Positions 25,675 to 34,437 of a DNA stretch of 64,000 bases are shown here, one piece after another. The stretch covers positions 1 to 64,000 of the forward strand of contig JASJCB010000044.1 of assembly GCA_030066195.1 (NCBI GenBank), given 5' to 3'. The notes under the pieces are model-generated. The model did not search any database. It was not told where the DNA came from and saw only the letters and a program-made list of their open reading frames with translations. Positions within the stretch are counted from its first letter, which is position 1. Each line of letters opens with the position of its first letter. The stretch comes from Acidobacteriota bacterium. GTDB lineage: Bacteria > Acidobacteriota > Holophagae > Acanthopleuribacterales > Acanthopleuribacteraceae. The position numbers were made by a program, and so were the translations under genes.

Positions 25675-28239
25675 ATGATTTTCAGGCCGGTCCTTTCGGC
25701 GCTTCTTCTCGTCCTATTCGCAGCGCTTCCTGGAACGGCGCGAGACAATATAACCCTGGAACTGGCCGAGTCTCGCGCCGCCCGTGTCTCCGAAACCACT
25801 TACAAGCTTACCTTTTACATGCGGTCGAACGCCGCCTCTTTTCAAGCCGAGGCAGAACTCGGTTTCAACCTACACGGTCGAGAAGGCGACCTGCTCTTGG
25901 ATTTTTCCGGCGGCGCCATCGATGCCGCCACTTGCAACGACCGTGACCTGGACCCCGAAACCCTTCGCCGCGAGGCCAATCGACTTTGGCTGCCCGCCGA
26001 ATGCCTGAAACCCGGCCGCAACCGGGTCAGTTTGCGGTATCGATCCGCCTACGCCGGCGACGGTAGCGGCTTGCACCACTTTCGCGATACCTCCGACAAT
26101 ACCGAGTACCTGTATACGGACCTGCAACCTGACCTGGCTCATCGGGTCTTCCCTTGTTTCGATCAACCCGACCTGCGGGCACGATTCCAATTGACCGTGT
26201 TCATGCCGCGGGACTGGGAGGTCTCGGCGAACGCGCCTGAAACGTCTACGCGGCTGATCGGTGAGCGCAAAAAGGTAACCTTTCGCGAAACTCCGCCCAT
26301 TGCCACCTACTTATTCAACTTGACCCTGGGCGGTTTCGCCGTCTTCTATCAAAGAATCGACGGTATACCGATGCGCGTGCTCTGCCGCCAATCCCAGGCC
26401 GATTTCATGGACGAAACCCTGTTCTTCAACCTCACCGAACGGGGATTGCAGTTCTTCAAAGCGTACTTCGACCGCCCCTATCCCTTTGCGAAATACGACC
26501 AGATTTTCGTGCCCGAATACAATCACGGGGCCATGGAAAATCCCGGTTCGGTCATCTATAACGAGAATTATATTCTGGGCTACCAGCCCACCGAAGATCA
26601 GTTGCTGGGTCTGGAAAAAGTGATCTATCACGAAATGGCGCACCAGTGGTTCGGGAATCTGGTCACCATGCGCTGGTGGGACGACCTGTGGCTGAATGAA
26701 AGTTTTGCATCGTACATGGAAATCATTGCCCTGCGCGAAACCGGCAGTCCTCATGTGTGGCGCTCTGCCGCCGAGGACAAGCAGGCGGGTTATCGCCGAG
26801 ATCGCACCAGGGCCACGCACCCCATCGTCACTTCGGTGCCGGACACGGGCACTGCCGTCTCCTTTTTCGATCCCATTACCTATAGCAAGGGACTGGGCGT
26901 CCTGCGACAGTTGGAGTTCTACCTGGGCCCCGAAACCTTCAGGAAGGGCATCCGTCACTATTTGGACAAACATGCATGGGGTAACACCTCGCTACTCGAT
27001 TTTTTCAATGCTTTGGACCCTTACACCGAAAAGGACCTCACCTCCTGGCGAAAGGCCTGGCTGCATACGTCCGGCACCAACCGAATCCGCCTGAAGTGGA
27101 AAGCCGGGAGGGGAAAGATCCGCTCGGCTGAGCTTTTGCAGGAGAAGGGAAACGGTGACGGACTGTTGCGGCCCCATCGCTTGACCATCTCCCCGTTTTA
27201 CCCTGATGAAAATGGGGAAGCCGTCGAAGGATCGCCGATCGTTGTTTTTATCGACGGTGAACGCACCCGCATCCCCCGACTTGTCGGCATGAAGAAACCC
27301 TTGTTTCTCATCCCAAACCGCTTTGAACAAACCTTTGCCGGCGTCGATTTGGACCCGATCTCATTGAAATGGGTGCTGACCAATCCCACGAAAGTTGCCG
27401 ATGAGCATGTCCGCTTCCGGCTGGCCTGTTTGCTGCGGAACATGATGTTCGAATCGAAAATCACCACCGGGGAATTCTTCGACACCTGCATGGCCTGGCT
27501 GCGAAACGGCAACGACGTTCGCGAAACCCGGATCTTGCTGGAAATGCTGACCGAGGTTGCCGACGAGTATTCCCCGTCCTCGGAACGGGCCGACCGCCTG
27601 TTCGACTTTTGTCGTGAACGTTTGGAGCGGGGGCGCATCAGCAATCATTTCGATTACCTTCAGGTCATGTTGACCGTACCCTGCACCCAAAACCGTCTGG
27701 CCTGGTTGGACCAACTGAGCCGGGGGATCGATGTCCCCAAGGGTCTCGACCTGTCCTACGGCGGTAAACTCCTGATTCTGATGACCCTGATCGAGGCCGG
27801 GTATCCGGGAGCCCTGGAACGGGCGGACGAGGCCGAACAAAATATACCGGATGCCCTGCGCGAGACCTACCTTCCCTATCTCAAGGCTATCCGTACCACA
27901 CCGGCCGCCAAACAAGAGGCCTGGCGGCGCATCACGGACAGCTCGCTTTCTCTGCACCAACGGCGCATGTGGATGATGGGCTTCGCGGCCGACCGTGACG
28001 GCGCCCTGCTGAAGCCCTATACCGAGCGGTATTTCCAAAACCTGCAAGCGGCTTGGACCGACGAGCCTTGGGAATACGTGGAAGCCTTCGGCGAAACTCT
28101 TTTTCCCTATTGGGATCCCGAGGGTGCGGCTCGAGGTGTCGACTCCCTGCTGGCGCGGCCCGACCTGGCAGTTCCATTGAGGAACCTTGTCCTGCGCCTG
28201 AAGGACAATTTGGAACTGCGCCGCAAATTGAGTCGATAA
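25675..28239 (+). CDS. M1-family (PepN-like) zinc aminopeptidase, exported
   Basis: This 854-residue metallopeptidase releases N-terminal amino acids from peptides. A signal peptide (about 1-22) indicates periplasmic or extracellular action. The substrate-binding GAMEN motif is 285-289. The zinc site HExxH-x18-E is His319, Glu320, His323 and Glu342 (YHEMAHQWFGN ... LWLNESFASY). The catalytic Tyr is probably in DPITYSKGLGVL. The C-terminal half is the helical ERAP1/PepN-like region. The gene begins 12 bases after the phosphatase stop, so the two may be co-transcribed. Together with DPP IV and the M20 enzyme it points to peptide scavenging. Confidence 0.95.
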   Translation: MIFRPVLSALLLVLFAALPGTARDNITLELAESRAARVSETTYKLTFYMRSNAASFQAEAELGFNLHGREGDLLLDFSGGAIDAATCNDRDLDPETLRREANRLWLPAECLKPGRNRVSLRYRSAYAGDGSGLHHFRDTSDNTEYLYTDLQPDLAHRVFPCFDQPDLRARFQLTVFMPRDWEVSANAPETSTRLIGERKKVTFRETPPIATYLFNLTLGGFAVFYQRIDGIPMRVLCRQSQADFMDETLFFNLTERGLQFFKAYFDRPYPFAKYDQIFVPEYNHGAMENPGSVIYNENYILGYQPTEDQLLGLEKVIYHEMAHQWFGNLVTMRWWDDLWLNESFASYMEIIALRETGSPHVWRSAAEDKQAGYRRDRTRATHPIVTSVPDTGTAVSFFDPITYSKGLGVLRQLEFYLGPETFRKGIRHYLDKHAWGNTSLLDFFNALDPYTEKDLTSWRKAWLHTSGTNRIRLKWKAGRGKIRSAELLQEKGNGDGLLRPHRLTISPFYPDENGEAVEGSPIVVFIDGERTRIPRLVGMKKPLFLIPNRFEQTFAGVDLDPISLKWVLTNPTKVADEHVRFRLACLLRNMMFESKITTGEFFDTCMAWLRNGNDVRETRILLEMLTEVADEYSPSSERADRLFDFCRERLERGRISNHFDYLQVMLTVPCTQNRLAWLDQLSRGIDVPKGLDLSYGGKLLILMTLIEAGYPGALERADEAEQNIPDALRETYLPYLKAIRTTPAAKQEAWRRITDSSLSLHQRRMWMMGFAADRDGALLKPYTERYFQNLQAAWTDEPWEYVEAFGETLFPYWDPEGAARGVDSLLARPDLAVPLRNLVLRLKDNLELRRKLSR

Positions 28240-28297
28240 ACCTGCCGTTTTGGTAATCTCAAAGCCGGTCGACCGCTCGGACCGCTTGAATAAAAAA

Positions 28298-28320
28298 GGA
28301 CGGCCTATTTCAGGCCGTCC
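28298..28320. terminator. Strong hairpin with A-run on its left
   Basis: GGACGGCCT (28298-28306) pairs with AGGCCGTCC (28312-28320). Six As precede it (28292-28297), so it would work as an intrinsic terminator for minus-strand transcripts, and it lies 60 bases past the aminopeptidase stop. Confidence 0.6.
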
Positions 28321-28525
28321 AAGAGGTCGAGAGTGTCGGGGTCTTGGGCAACCCCAGGCTTGAATCGAGGACTAATTGCCTTTTACGGCACTTCTTCATC
28401 TTTTCACTAAATAATATAGGACTTGTCCATTTTGACGGCCATTGTGGAAACTACGGGAACTCTATCCTTCTGATGACACCCTGCTATCGACTTGAGAAAG
28501 CGTTCCCTTTACAAGACCTCGAGCT

Positions 28526-28562
28526 AAAAAAATCCCGGTGCGGTCCAAGACCACACCGGGAT
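28526..28562 (-). terminator. Intrinsic terminator, minus strand
   Basis: ATCCCGGTG and CACCGGGAT form the outer stem, GGTC/GACC the inner stem, with one mismatch and a 3-base loop. Read on the minus strand it ends in a run of seven Ts (As at 28526-28532). No supported minus-strand gene lies upstream of it, which is unexplained. Confidence 0.65.
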
Positions 28563-29011
28563 GCCTTTCCATTCAGGAGGACAGCAAAATGAAGCTGTCG
28601 TTTCAAGTCAGGTAACCGCTCTAGGGCTTGTGCCGGCGGGGGTCGCCCCCTGAAACTCGTGTTCAAGACCCGCGCCGACCGCCGGTTCCTGCCTGAAACT
28701 CCTATAGACTAGCCGCAGAATTTCACCGGCACAATTAATTCTCAATAATCTGGAAAATCTTTTGACGAATAATTGTAGAGGCCCCGGACGACCCATGACC
28801 CGGACTCGTCGGGGCTGACTAAAACCACTGCTAAACCGTTTCCTAACGGCGTATTAAGTAGATTCCACAGTTGAGCGTTTACAGCCCCTTTGATACGTTT
28901 TAACCGGGTGGAGGAGCCTTTCTTTCTACAATTGATTTATTTCTCCTTTCGCAGCATTTTTGTATTGTTCACTTCCCTGCCTACCCTTCAATTCACGCAC
29001 TGGGAGCTGAC

Positions 29012-31807
29012 GTGAACAGTGAACCTTTGCACACTGACGATTTACTGGATATCGCCCTCGGCCTGGAGCCAAAACAACGCCGTAACTTTGTGGAACTTGT
29101 AACTCAGGGTGACACCGCTTGGGGCAAGAAGTTAAGTGAGCGGCTGGCCCGGTACGAGACTTTTGAAGAAGTCTTGGAAAACACGGGCGGCTTGCTGAGC
29201 CTGGTTAATGAATGGGAATTCCAAGAGGCCGAGACGCTTCCTGCCAAACCCGGCGCACAACCCCCGGTTAAATCGGAAAAGCCTGAAGTCCGAACCGAGG
29301 CAAAGACGGAAGAAGCCCCTGTTCAGATTGACGGTCTTGCCATCATGGAAAGAATAGCCGAGGGCGGTCAGGGCGCCGTGTACCTGGCTCGTCAGGAGCA
29401 ACCGGACCGTGTCGTGGCTTTAAAGCTGATGCACAAGACCGGGTACCTTTACGACCGTGAGTTTATGTTCCGGTTCCAACGCGAATACGACGCTCTGGCC
29501 CGCATGAACCACCGTCACATAGCCAAAATCTACGAGACCGGCGTCACCCCTGAGGGATATCCCTACTTCACCATGGAGTTCGTGGACGGCTGCCCCCTCA
29601 ACGAGTACTGCCGCGAAAAGAAATTGGGTTTGGTCCAAAGGTTGGAACTGTTTCGCCAGATTTGCAGCGGCGTCGCCCACGCGCACTTGAAACTGATCCT
29701 GCACCGGGACCTGAAACCTCGTAACATTTTGGTTACCGAGGAAGACGGGAAACCCATGGTCAAGCTGATCGATTTCGGCATCGCCAAGAGCCTGGATCAA
29801 TCGCTGGGAAAAAACGACTTCGAGACTCGCGTCGCCTGGATGGGAACCCCGCAATACATGGCGCCGGAGCAGTTGGCCCAGGGTAGACTGGAACCGGATA
29901 TTCGCATGGACATCTACGCGCTGGGCGTGTTGCTGTACGAATTGATTACGGATTGTAAACCGCACGATCCCTCGCGAATGCTGAACCTTCCCCAAGATGA
30001 ACAACTGCGTATCTACCGTGAGGTAGACCCGCCGCGGCCCAGCGTTCGCCTGGCTCGTGCTCAAACAAGACCCGTGCGCACCATTGCCGACGATTTGGAC
30101 TGGATCGTCATGAAGGCCATGGCCCTGGACCCGGAGGAGCGCTATCCCACCGTGGCCGCCTTGCAGAGCGACTGCTCCGATTTCCTGGCCAACCGGCCCG
30201 TTTCGGCCAAGGCGCCGCATCCCCTCTATGTGCTTCGAAAGTTCATTCGCCGCAACAAACTATTGGTTTCCACCACTACCGCGGCAACCGTATTTCTTTT
30301 CGGCGCCTTGTTGATGACCACCCTGGCCAAGCGCGATGCGGAGACCTCTCAGGTACGCTTCGAAAAAAGCTTCCAAACCTTGGAATCGGTGCTCACCGCG
30401 CCCCATGAAATGGGGGTAGATACCCGCATGTTGGATGTACTGCAACTGGGTGAGAACTCCTGGGAGGCATCGGTTCATACCGACCCGGTTTTAGAATCCA
30501 TGATTCGCCGCGTCTGGGGCAAGACCTACCATGGACTGAACCTGTATGACAAAGCGCTCGAACATTTCAAGCGAAATCAAGTGCTCTTGCGCAAGGAGCG
30601 CGGACCCACACACCCGGAAACCTTACGCAACGATTATTTTCTGGCCAGGACCCTGTACCGCCGAGGTGAATACAAAACGGCGCGTTTGCTCTTGGAAGAA
30701 ACCTATGACGCCCAATACCGCCGACTGGGCCTGCAACCCGAGGTACTGGAAACCCTGACGGAACTTGCCTGGGTCCTGCGCAAGCAGGGTCTGAACAAGG
30801 ATGCAGCGGCTCTATTGGCAGGTGTCCGCGAGCGGGCGGAAGCCCTACCGGAATCGCAGGCGCTGGCCAAGTACCTGGTTTCTCTGGCAATCATTCAAAA
30901 ACCGGACGGCAACCAAACCGAGAATCTTTTGCGAAAAGCGCTGGCAATCCAAACCCGCCTGCTTGGCCCCGAGCATCCCAATACACTGGCTACCACCAGC
31001 AATCTGGCCAACCGCTTGCGCATTCTGGATAAATTCGCGGATTCCGAGGCATTGTATCGTAAGGTCATCATCATCCGAACCCGCAAGCTGGGACCGAACC
31101 ACGATCGGACCTTGACCGCTCGCGCCAACCTGGCCATTTGCCTGCGCGACCAGAAACGCCTGGCCGAAGGCGAGGAGGAAATGCGTGCTGTATGGCTGGC
31201 CAGATCGGCGCGCAACGCTCTTCACCCGGACAGTTTGGAGGCCATGCGACAACTGGCCCAATTCGCCAAGGCTCGCGGCAACCTGGAACAAGCCACCAGT
31301 TTACTGGAAGAATTGAATGGTTTGTATGCTCAACGCGGCGAACAGAACACGCCCGGCGCCCTGAAAACCCGGCATGTCCTGGGTGACCTGCTCATCAAGC
31401 AGGAGCGATTTGAAGAAGCCGTCAGTATTTTGGATGAAACCTGGAAGGACATGGCGGAAGCCTTCGGCAACGGCGATCGCAGGACAGCGGCAGCCCAAAT
31501 CACCCTAGGCCAGGCCCATGAGAAACAGGGCAATTTCCAATCGGCGGAGACCTGCTACAACCAAGGCATTGCACAGTTGGAAGAACACCACCCCAAAGCC
31601 AGAGAGTTGACTTACTACCAGGCCATCCGCGGCTACAACCTGACCAACCTCGGTCGCCAGGACGAAGCGGAGCAACTATTATTGGCAAGCCTTGCCGCAT
31701 CCGGCGAAAAGAGTCCCTACCGACAAGAAATCACCTCACTGGTCATCGCCCACTATCGAGCCCGAGGTGATGAAAAAAGTGCTGCCGTCTACACTTACCA
31801 GGATTAG
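29012..31807 (+). CDS. Membrane Ser/Thr protein kinase with C-terminal TPR domain
   Basis: This is a 931-residue Hanks-type kinase. Residues 1-105 form a helical, partly disordered N-terminal region. The kinase domain (about 110-390) has every catalytic element: Gly loop AEGGQGAVYLA, Lys138 (VVALK), HRDLKPRN with Asp233 and Asn238, DFG at 254-256, and APEQ. A single membrane span (about 416-438, LLVSTTTAATVFLFGALL) is followed by about 490 residues of TPR/Kinesin-light-chain-type repeats (EHPNTLATTSNLANRLRILD, NHDRTLTARANLAICLRDQ) outside the cytoplasm. It starts at GTG with GGGAG upstream. TPR-STPK fusions of this type are abundant in Acidobacteriota. It should sense an extracellular or periplasmic partner. 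Confidence 0.95.
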   Translation: MNSEPLHTDDLLDIALGLEPKQRRNFVELVTQGDTAWGKKLSERLARYETFEEVLENTGGLLSLVNEWEFQEAETLPAKPGAQPPVKSEKPEVRTEAKTEEAPVQIDGLAIMERIAEGGQGAVYLARQEQPDRVVALKLMHKTGYLYDREFMFRFQREYDALARMNHRHIAKIYETGVTPEGYPYFTMEFVDGCPLNEYCREKKLGLVQRLELFRQICSGVAHAHLKLILHRDLKPRNILVTEEDGKPMVKLIDFGIAKSLDQSLGKNDFETRVAWMGTPQYMAPEQLAQGRLEPDIRMDIYALGVLLYELITDCKPHDPSRMLNLPQDEQLRIYREVDPPRPSVRLARAQTRPVRTIADDLDWIVMKAMALDPEERYPTVAALQSDCSDFLANRPVSAKAPHPLYVLRKFIRRNKLLVSTTTAATVFLFGALLMTTLAKRDAETSQVRFEKSFQTLESVLTAPHEMGVDTRMLDVLQLGENSWEASVHTDPVLESMIRRVWGKTYHGLNLYDKALEHFKRNQVLLRKERGPTHPETLRNDYFLARTLYRRGEYKTARLLLEETYDAQYRRLGLQPEVLETLTELAWVLRKQGLNKDAAALLAGVRERAEALPESQALAKYLVSLAIIQKPDGNQTENLLRKALAIQTRLLGPEHPNTLATTSNLANRLRILDKFADSEALYRKVIIIRTRKLGPNHDRTLTARANLAICLRDQKRLAEGEEEMRAVWLARSARNALHPDSLEAMRQLAQFAKARGNLEQATSLLEELNGLYAQRGEQNTPGALKTRHVLGDLLIKQERFEEAVSILDETWKDMAEAFGNGDRRTAAAQITLGQAHEKQGNFQSAETCYNQGIAQLEEHHPKARELTYYQAIRGYNLTNLGRQDEAEQLLLASLAASGEKSPYRQEITSLVIAHYRARGDEKSAAVYTYQD

Positions 31808-31832
31808 AATCAACAAAGAAAGGGCGGGTGAT

Positions 31833-32954
31833 TCATACTCCCAGCAGCCTGCTCATGAGGCCGTCGCCCGGAAAGCGCTTGTTTTTGCGCACGTAGGTCA
31901 GTAACTCGCCGACTTTCATCTTTTTCAGCGCTTTCTTCGCGGCTCGGAAGCCGTCGCCGTAGACGGGGTCCGGGTTTTTGTGCAGGCGTTTGAGGCGGAT
32001 CGAGGCGATTTCCGTTTTCTGGCGCTCCAGCCATAAGCCCTCGGCCAGGGTGCATAGACCTTCTTCGACGCGCTCCGGAAGTTCGCGGAACCCCTTGAGG
32101 AAGAGCCAGGCGTGGCAAAGTTCGTGGGCGGCGACCATGCGGAACATTTCCTCGGGCAGGGCATTCATGATGATGATTTCTTCGAAACGCCGCTCTACCA
32201 CTTGTTTGCCGCGCATGATCGTGGTGGTGCGGGCCATGCCCAGGCTGGGCCTGTCCTTCTTTTTGCGCTTGGCAAGCTTCTTCAATTCCGCCGGCGTTAC
32301 CAGGCGGAAGGGGAGATCGGCATTACCGAAATCGAAACCCATGGACTGCATCTTTTCGCGTACTTCTTTCAATAGGCGCGCGCCGTCCGGTGGCGCGGTT
32401 ACCAGGGTTTGCAGACAGATGCCGCACAGGTCTCGGCCGTCCGGCAGGCGTTGACCGCCGCGGGTCAGGGCCTCGCAGATCAGTTTGCCGCAGGCGAAGC
32501 AGGCGGGCATCTTTTTGGGATGGAAATCGCAGTAGCGGTTGCCCCAGTCGTCGATGACGAAGCGTTGGGTAATGGGGTCGGCACAGACGGCGCAGGGCGG
32601 CACAAAGGCGCGGCGGTAGCACTCGGGATGGAATCCCTTGCCGTCTTTTTCGCTGAATTTCTTTTGTTTGATGGATTTACCACAATAGCCGCAGCGAAAA
32701 CAATCTGGATGCCAGTTACGGCCGAGCGCTGTAATGAGCATGCCTTGGATGGGTTGTCCACAACCGGCGCAACGTTTGCTGAAGCGGGAAACCGCACAGG
32801 CTTCATGCCAGGGGGCCCCGTTCTTTTCGACAAAGGAGCCGTTGAGCGCGGCGCCGCAGCCCTTGCAGGTGAAGCAGGCGGGGTGCCAGGCCCGTTTCAT
32901 GGCTTTGAGGTAGTTGCCGGTCACCGAACGACCGCAACCCGCACATCTGGTCAT
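31833..32954 (-). CDS. LIM-domain protein with DA1-like zinc metallopeptidase
   Basis: This 373-residue protein resembles plant DA1, a ubiquitin-activated peptidase. Two LIM zinc-finger domains are clear (residues 4-53 and 62-112), each with CxxC, W-H-xx-C-F-x-C-xx-C and a final H/C pair. A third, LIM-like Cys cluster follows (about 120-180, CAVC ... CDFH ... CFAC ... CGIC). The C-terminal half holds the zincin motif His277-Glu-Leu-Cys-His281 (AAHELCHAWLFLKGFRELP), then VEEGLCTLAEGLW and the DA1-type ending NPDPVYGDGFRA. The ubiquitin-interacting motifs of plant DA1 are absent. There is no signal peptide, so it is cytoplasmic. Its ribosome-binding site overlaps the stop of the DUF2797 gene. 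Confidence 0.92.
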   Translation of the reverse strand: MTRCAGCGRSVTGNYLKAMKRAWHPACFTCKGCGAALNGSFVEKNGAPWHEACAVSRFSKRCAGCGQPIQGMLITALGRNWHPDCFRCGYCGKSIKQKKFSEKDGKGFHPECYRRAFVPPCAVCADPITQRFVIDDWGNRYCDFHPKKMPACFACGKLICEALTRGGQRLPDGRDLCGICLQTLVTAPPDGARLLKEVREKMQSMGFDFGNADLPFRLVTPAELKKLAKRKKKDRPSLGMARTTTIMRGKQVVERRFEEIIIMNALPEEMFRMVAAHELCHAWLFLKGFRELPERVEEGLCTLAEGLWLERQKTEIASIRLKRLHKNPDPVYGDGFRAAKKALKKMKVGELLTYVRKNKRFPGDGLMSRLLGV

Positions 32955-32963
32955 GAAGGTTCC

Positions 32964-33785
32964 TCAGGCCGAGAATTCGACCTCGTAGGCAGTGAATTTA
33001 CGGACGTTGATGACGCCCGCATCGAAGATCAGGTATTGGCCTTTGATGCCCGTCAGGCGCCCCTCGATCTTCGGGTTCTTATCCAGGTTTAACGAGCGAA
33101 TCTTTTCAGGGTATTCCAGAACGGGGTATTGGAAGGCGCGGGTCTCTTCCTCGTCCAGCACCTCGACCTCGTCCTCGTATTGGCCCAACAGGTCGTCCAT
33201 CTGGTCGGCGCATGCCTCGAACAGCAACTCGCGGCGTTCCTCCAGGTCCACGTTGCGAGCCGGGCCCTTCAGCATTTCGCGCCAGTTGGTTTTGTCGGCG
33301 ACGTGTTTCTTGAGCATGACCTCGAACATGCCGGATTGCAGGCGAGTGCTTACCCTCAGAATGGGAATGGCTTGCGTTGCGCCCTGGTCGATCCAGCGCG
33401 AGGGCAGGTTGGTGTGGCGCGTAATGCCCACCTTGACCCCGGCGGTATTGGCCAGATAAACGTAGTGATCGGTCATGCAGTTGCGCAACCCCCAATCGGG
33501 TTCGCGGCAGGTGCCCTTGTCGTAGTGGCAGGTCTCCGGTCGGAGGATACACATATCACAAGAGGCCAGACGCATGGTGCAGGGGTAGCAGTGGCCGTCC
33601 GAGTAGGTCTTTTTGATTTTGTTGCCGCAGTTACAGCAGTGGATGTTCCCGGTAAATTGCAGGCGAACCTGCATGCCCAGCAACGGGTTGAGATGGATGC
33701 GCAGTTCATCCAGGGGTAGATGGTAGTCCACGGATTCGCCGTCCGCAACTTTCATTTTGTCCAAATGGCCGATATAGGTTTCCAT
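32964..33785 (-). CDS. DUF2797-family zinc-binding protein
   Basis: This 273-residue cytoplasmic protein matches the DUF2797 family: a Cys-rich N-terminal half with paired CxxC motifs (HCCNCGNKI, CYPCTMRLASCDMC, RPETCHYDKGTCREPDWG), then VYLANTAGVKVGITRHTNLPSRWIDQGA, and RVSTRLQSGMFEVMLKKHV. The VYLA...GVKVGIT...RWIDQGA segment has the look of a GIY-YIG nuclease core, an inference from pattern only. AAGGA lies six bases before the ATG. It ends nine bases before the LIM-DA1 gene, so the two are in one operon. Family function is not established. Confidence 0.88.
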   Translation of the reverse strand: METYIGHLDKMKVADGESVDYHLPLDELRIHLNPLLGMQVRLQFTGNIHCCNCGNKIKKTYSDGHCYPCTMRLASCDMCILRPETCHYDKGTCREPDWGLRNCMTDHYVYLANTAGVKVGITRHTNLPSRWIDQGATQAIPILRVSTRLQSGMFEVMLKKHVADKTNWREMLKGPARNVDLEERRELLFEACADQMDDLLGQYEDEVEVLDEEETRAFQYPVLEYPEKIRSLNLDKNPKIEGRLTGIKGQYLIFDAGVINVRKFTAYEVEFSA

Positions 33786-33864
33786 CGTCCGTCCTTCGCT
33801 TAAAAGTCGGGCCTATTATGACCCGCGCAGGGTTGAAAGCGAAGGGTCTATTTTGATCGGCCGG

Positions 33865-34059
33865 CTAATGGGCTCGAGCACGGACGCGGGCATAGCCTGT
33901 TTTTATTTCGAAGGCGAAACTGGTTCGGCAGACGTGACATTCTCCGTGACGACAGGAGCGGCATGAGATCTGGTTGCAGTCCGAACAGACCTTCCAGCCG
34001 TCATCGTGATCCAGTTCGATTGTTGTGTTGCAACTAGCGCAGGTAACGTATTTGTTCAT
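33865..34059 (-). CDS. Small treble-clef/RING-like zinc protein
   Basis: The protein is 64 residues with eight Cys in pairs: CASC (7-10), CSDC (25-28), CRSC (33-36) and CHVC (41-44), with His38 between the last two. The order and spacing resemble a RING or other binuclear treble-clef finger. It lies 79 bases upstream of the DUF2797 gene in the same direction, so it is probably the first gene of the same operon. The ribosome-binding site is weak (GCAGGG). The basic tail (YARVRARAH) could contact nucleic acid. Confidence 0.7.
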   Translation of the reverse strand: MNKYVTCASCNTTIELDHDDGWKVCSDCNQISCRSCRHGECHVCRTSFAFEIKTGYARVRARAH

Positions 34060-34437
34060 GCCCTGCTTATCGGAGTTATGGGGCCGGATTGAAGCGTTTT
34101 TGTGATCTTTCTCACAAGGCTGTCGGCTTATTCGACTTAGCCGTTGCCTCCGATCAAGGTAATTTCCGTGAGGCGTGACATGGAGCTTAAATCAAATGAA
34201 ATCAGTAGTATATATGTTTGGTGGTTGTCAAGTACCTCATAGTGCATGCTTTATCTTCGGCTCCAGAATACCCGATTTGCGGCCGGCAGGGCTTTCGGGG
34301 CAGTCACTTACCTGAAACTTGTCTTTTCAGATCTCCGGACAGCTTAACCGTCCGTATGGGTACTGCCGGGCAAAACGCCGGTCGGTGCTTTTCGTGATGT
34401 GAGCGGTTATGGTAAGGTTGCGCGACGGGGAGGCCTT
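34060..34437. other. Divergent intergenic region
   Basis: This holds the promoters of the minus-strand zinc-protein operon and the plus-strand membrane-protein gene. It is AT-rich around 34180-34240. Several small inverted repeats are present (for example TGCCGGGCAAAACGCCGG near 34366), but no recognised riboswitch or operator. Confidence 0.4.

Larger units (their letters stand above)
28240..29011. other. 772-bp intergenic region with two terminator-like hairpins
   Basis: No gene of normal size is supported. Two terminator-type hairpins (28298-28320 and 28532-28562) both carry their A-runs on the left, implying a short minus-strand transcript somewhere between 28321 and about 29000. A perfect AGGAGG at 28576-28581 is followed nine bases later by ATG and an 8-codon open frame ending in TAA at 28614, which could be a leader peptide or chance. 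Confidence 0.45.

Noticed and set aside
34290..34390. Riboswitch upstream of the membrane-protein gene
   Set aside because: The GCCGGGCAAAACGCCGG hairpin and nearby stems do not match any aptamer I know well enough to claim.
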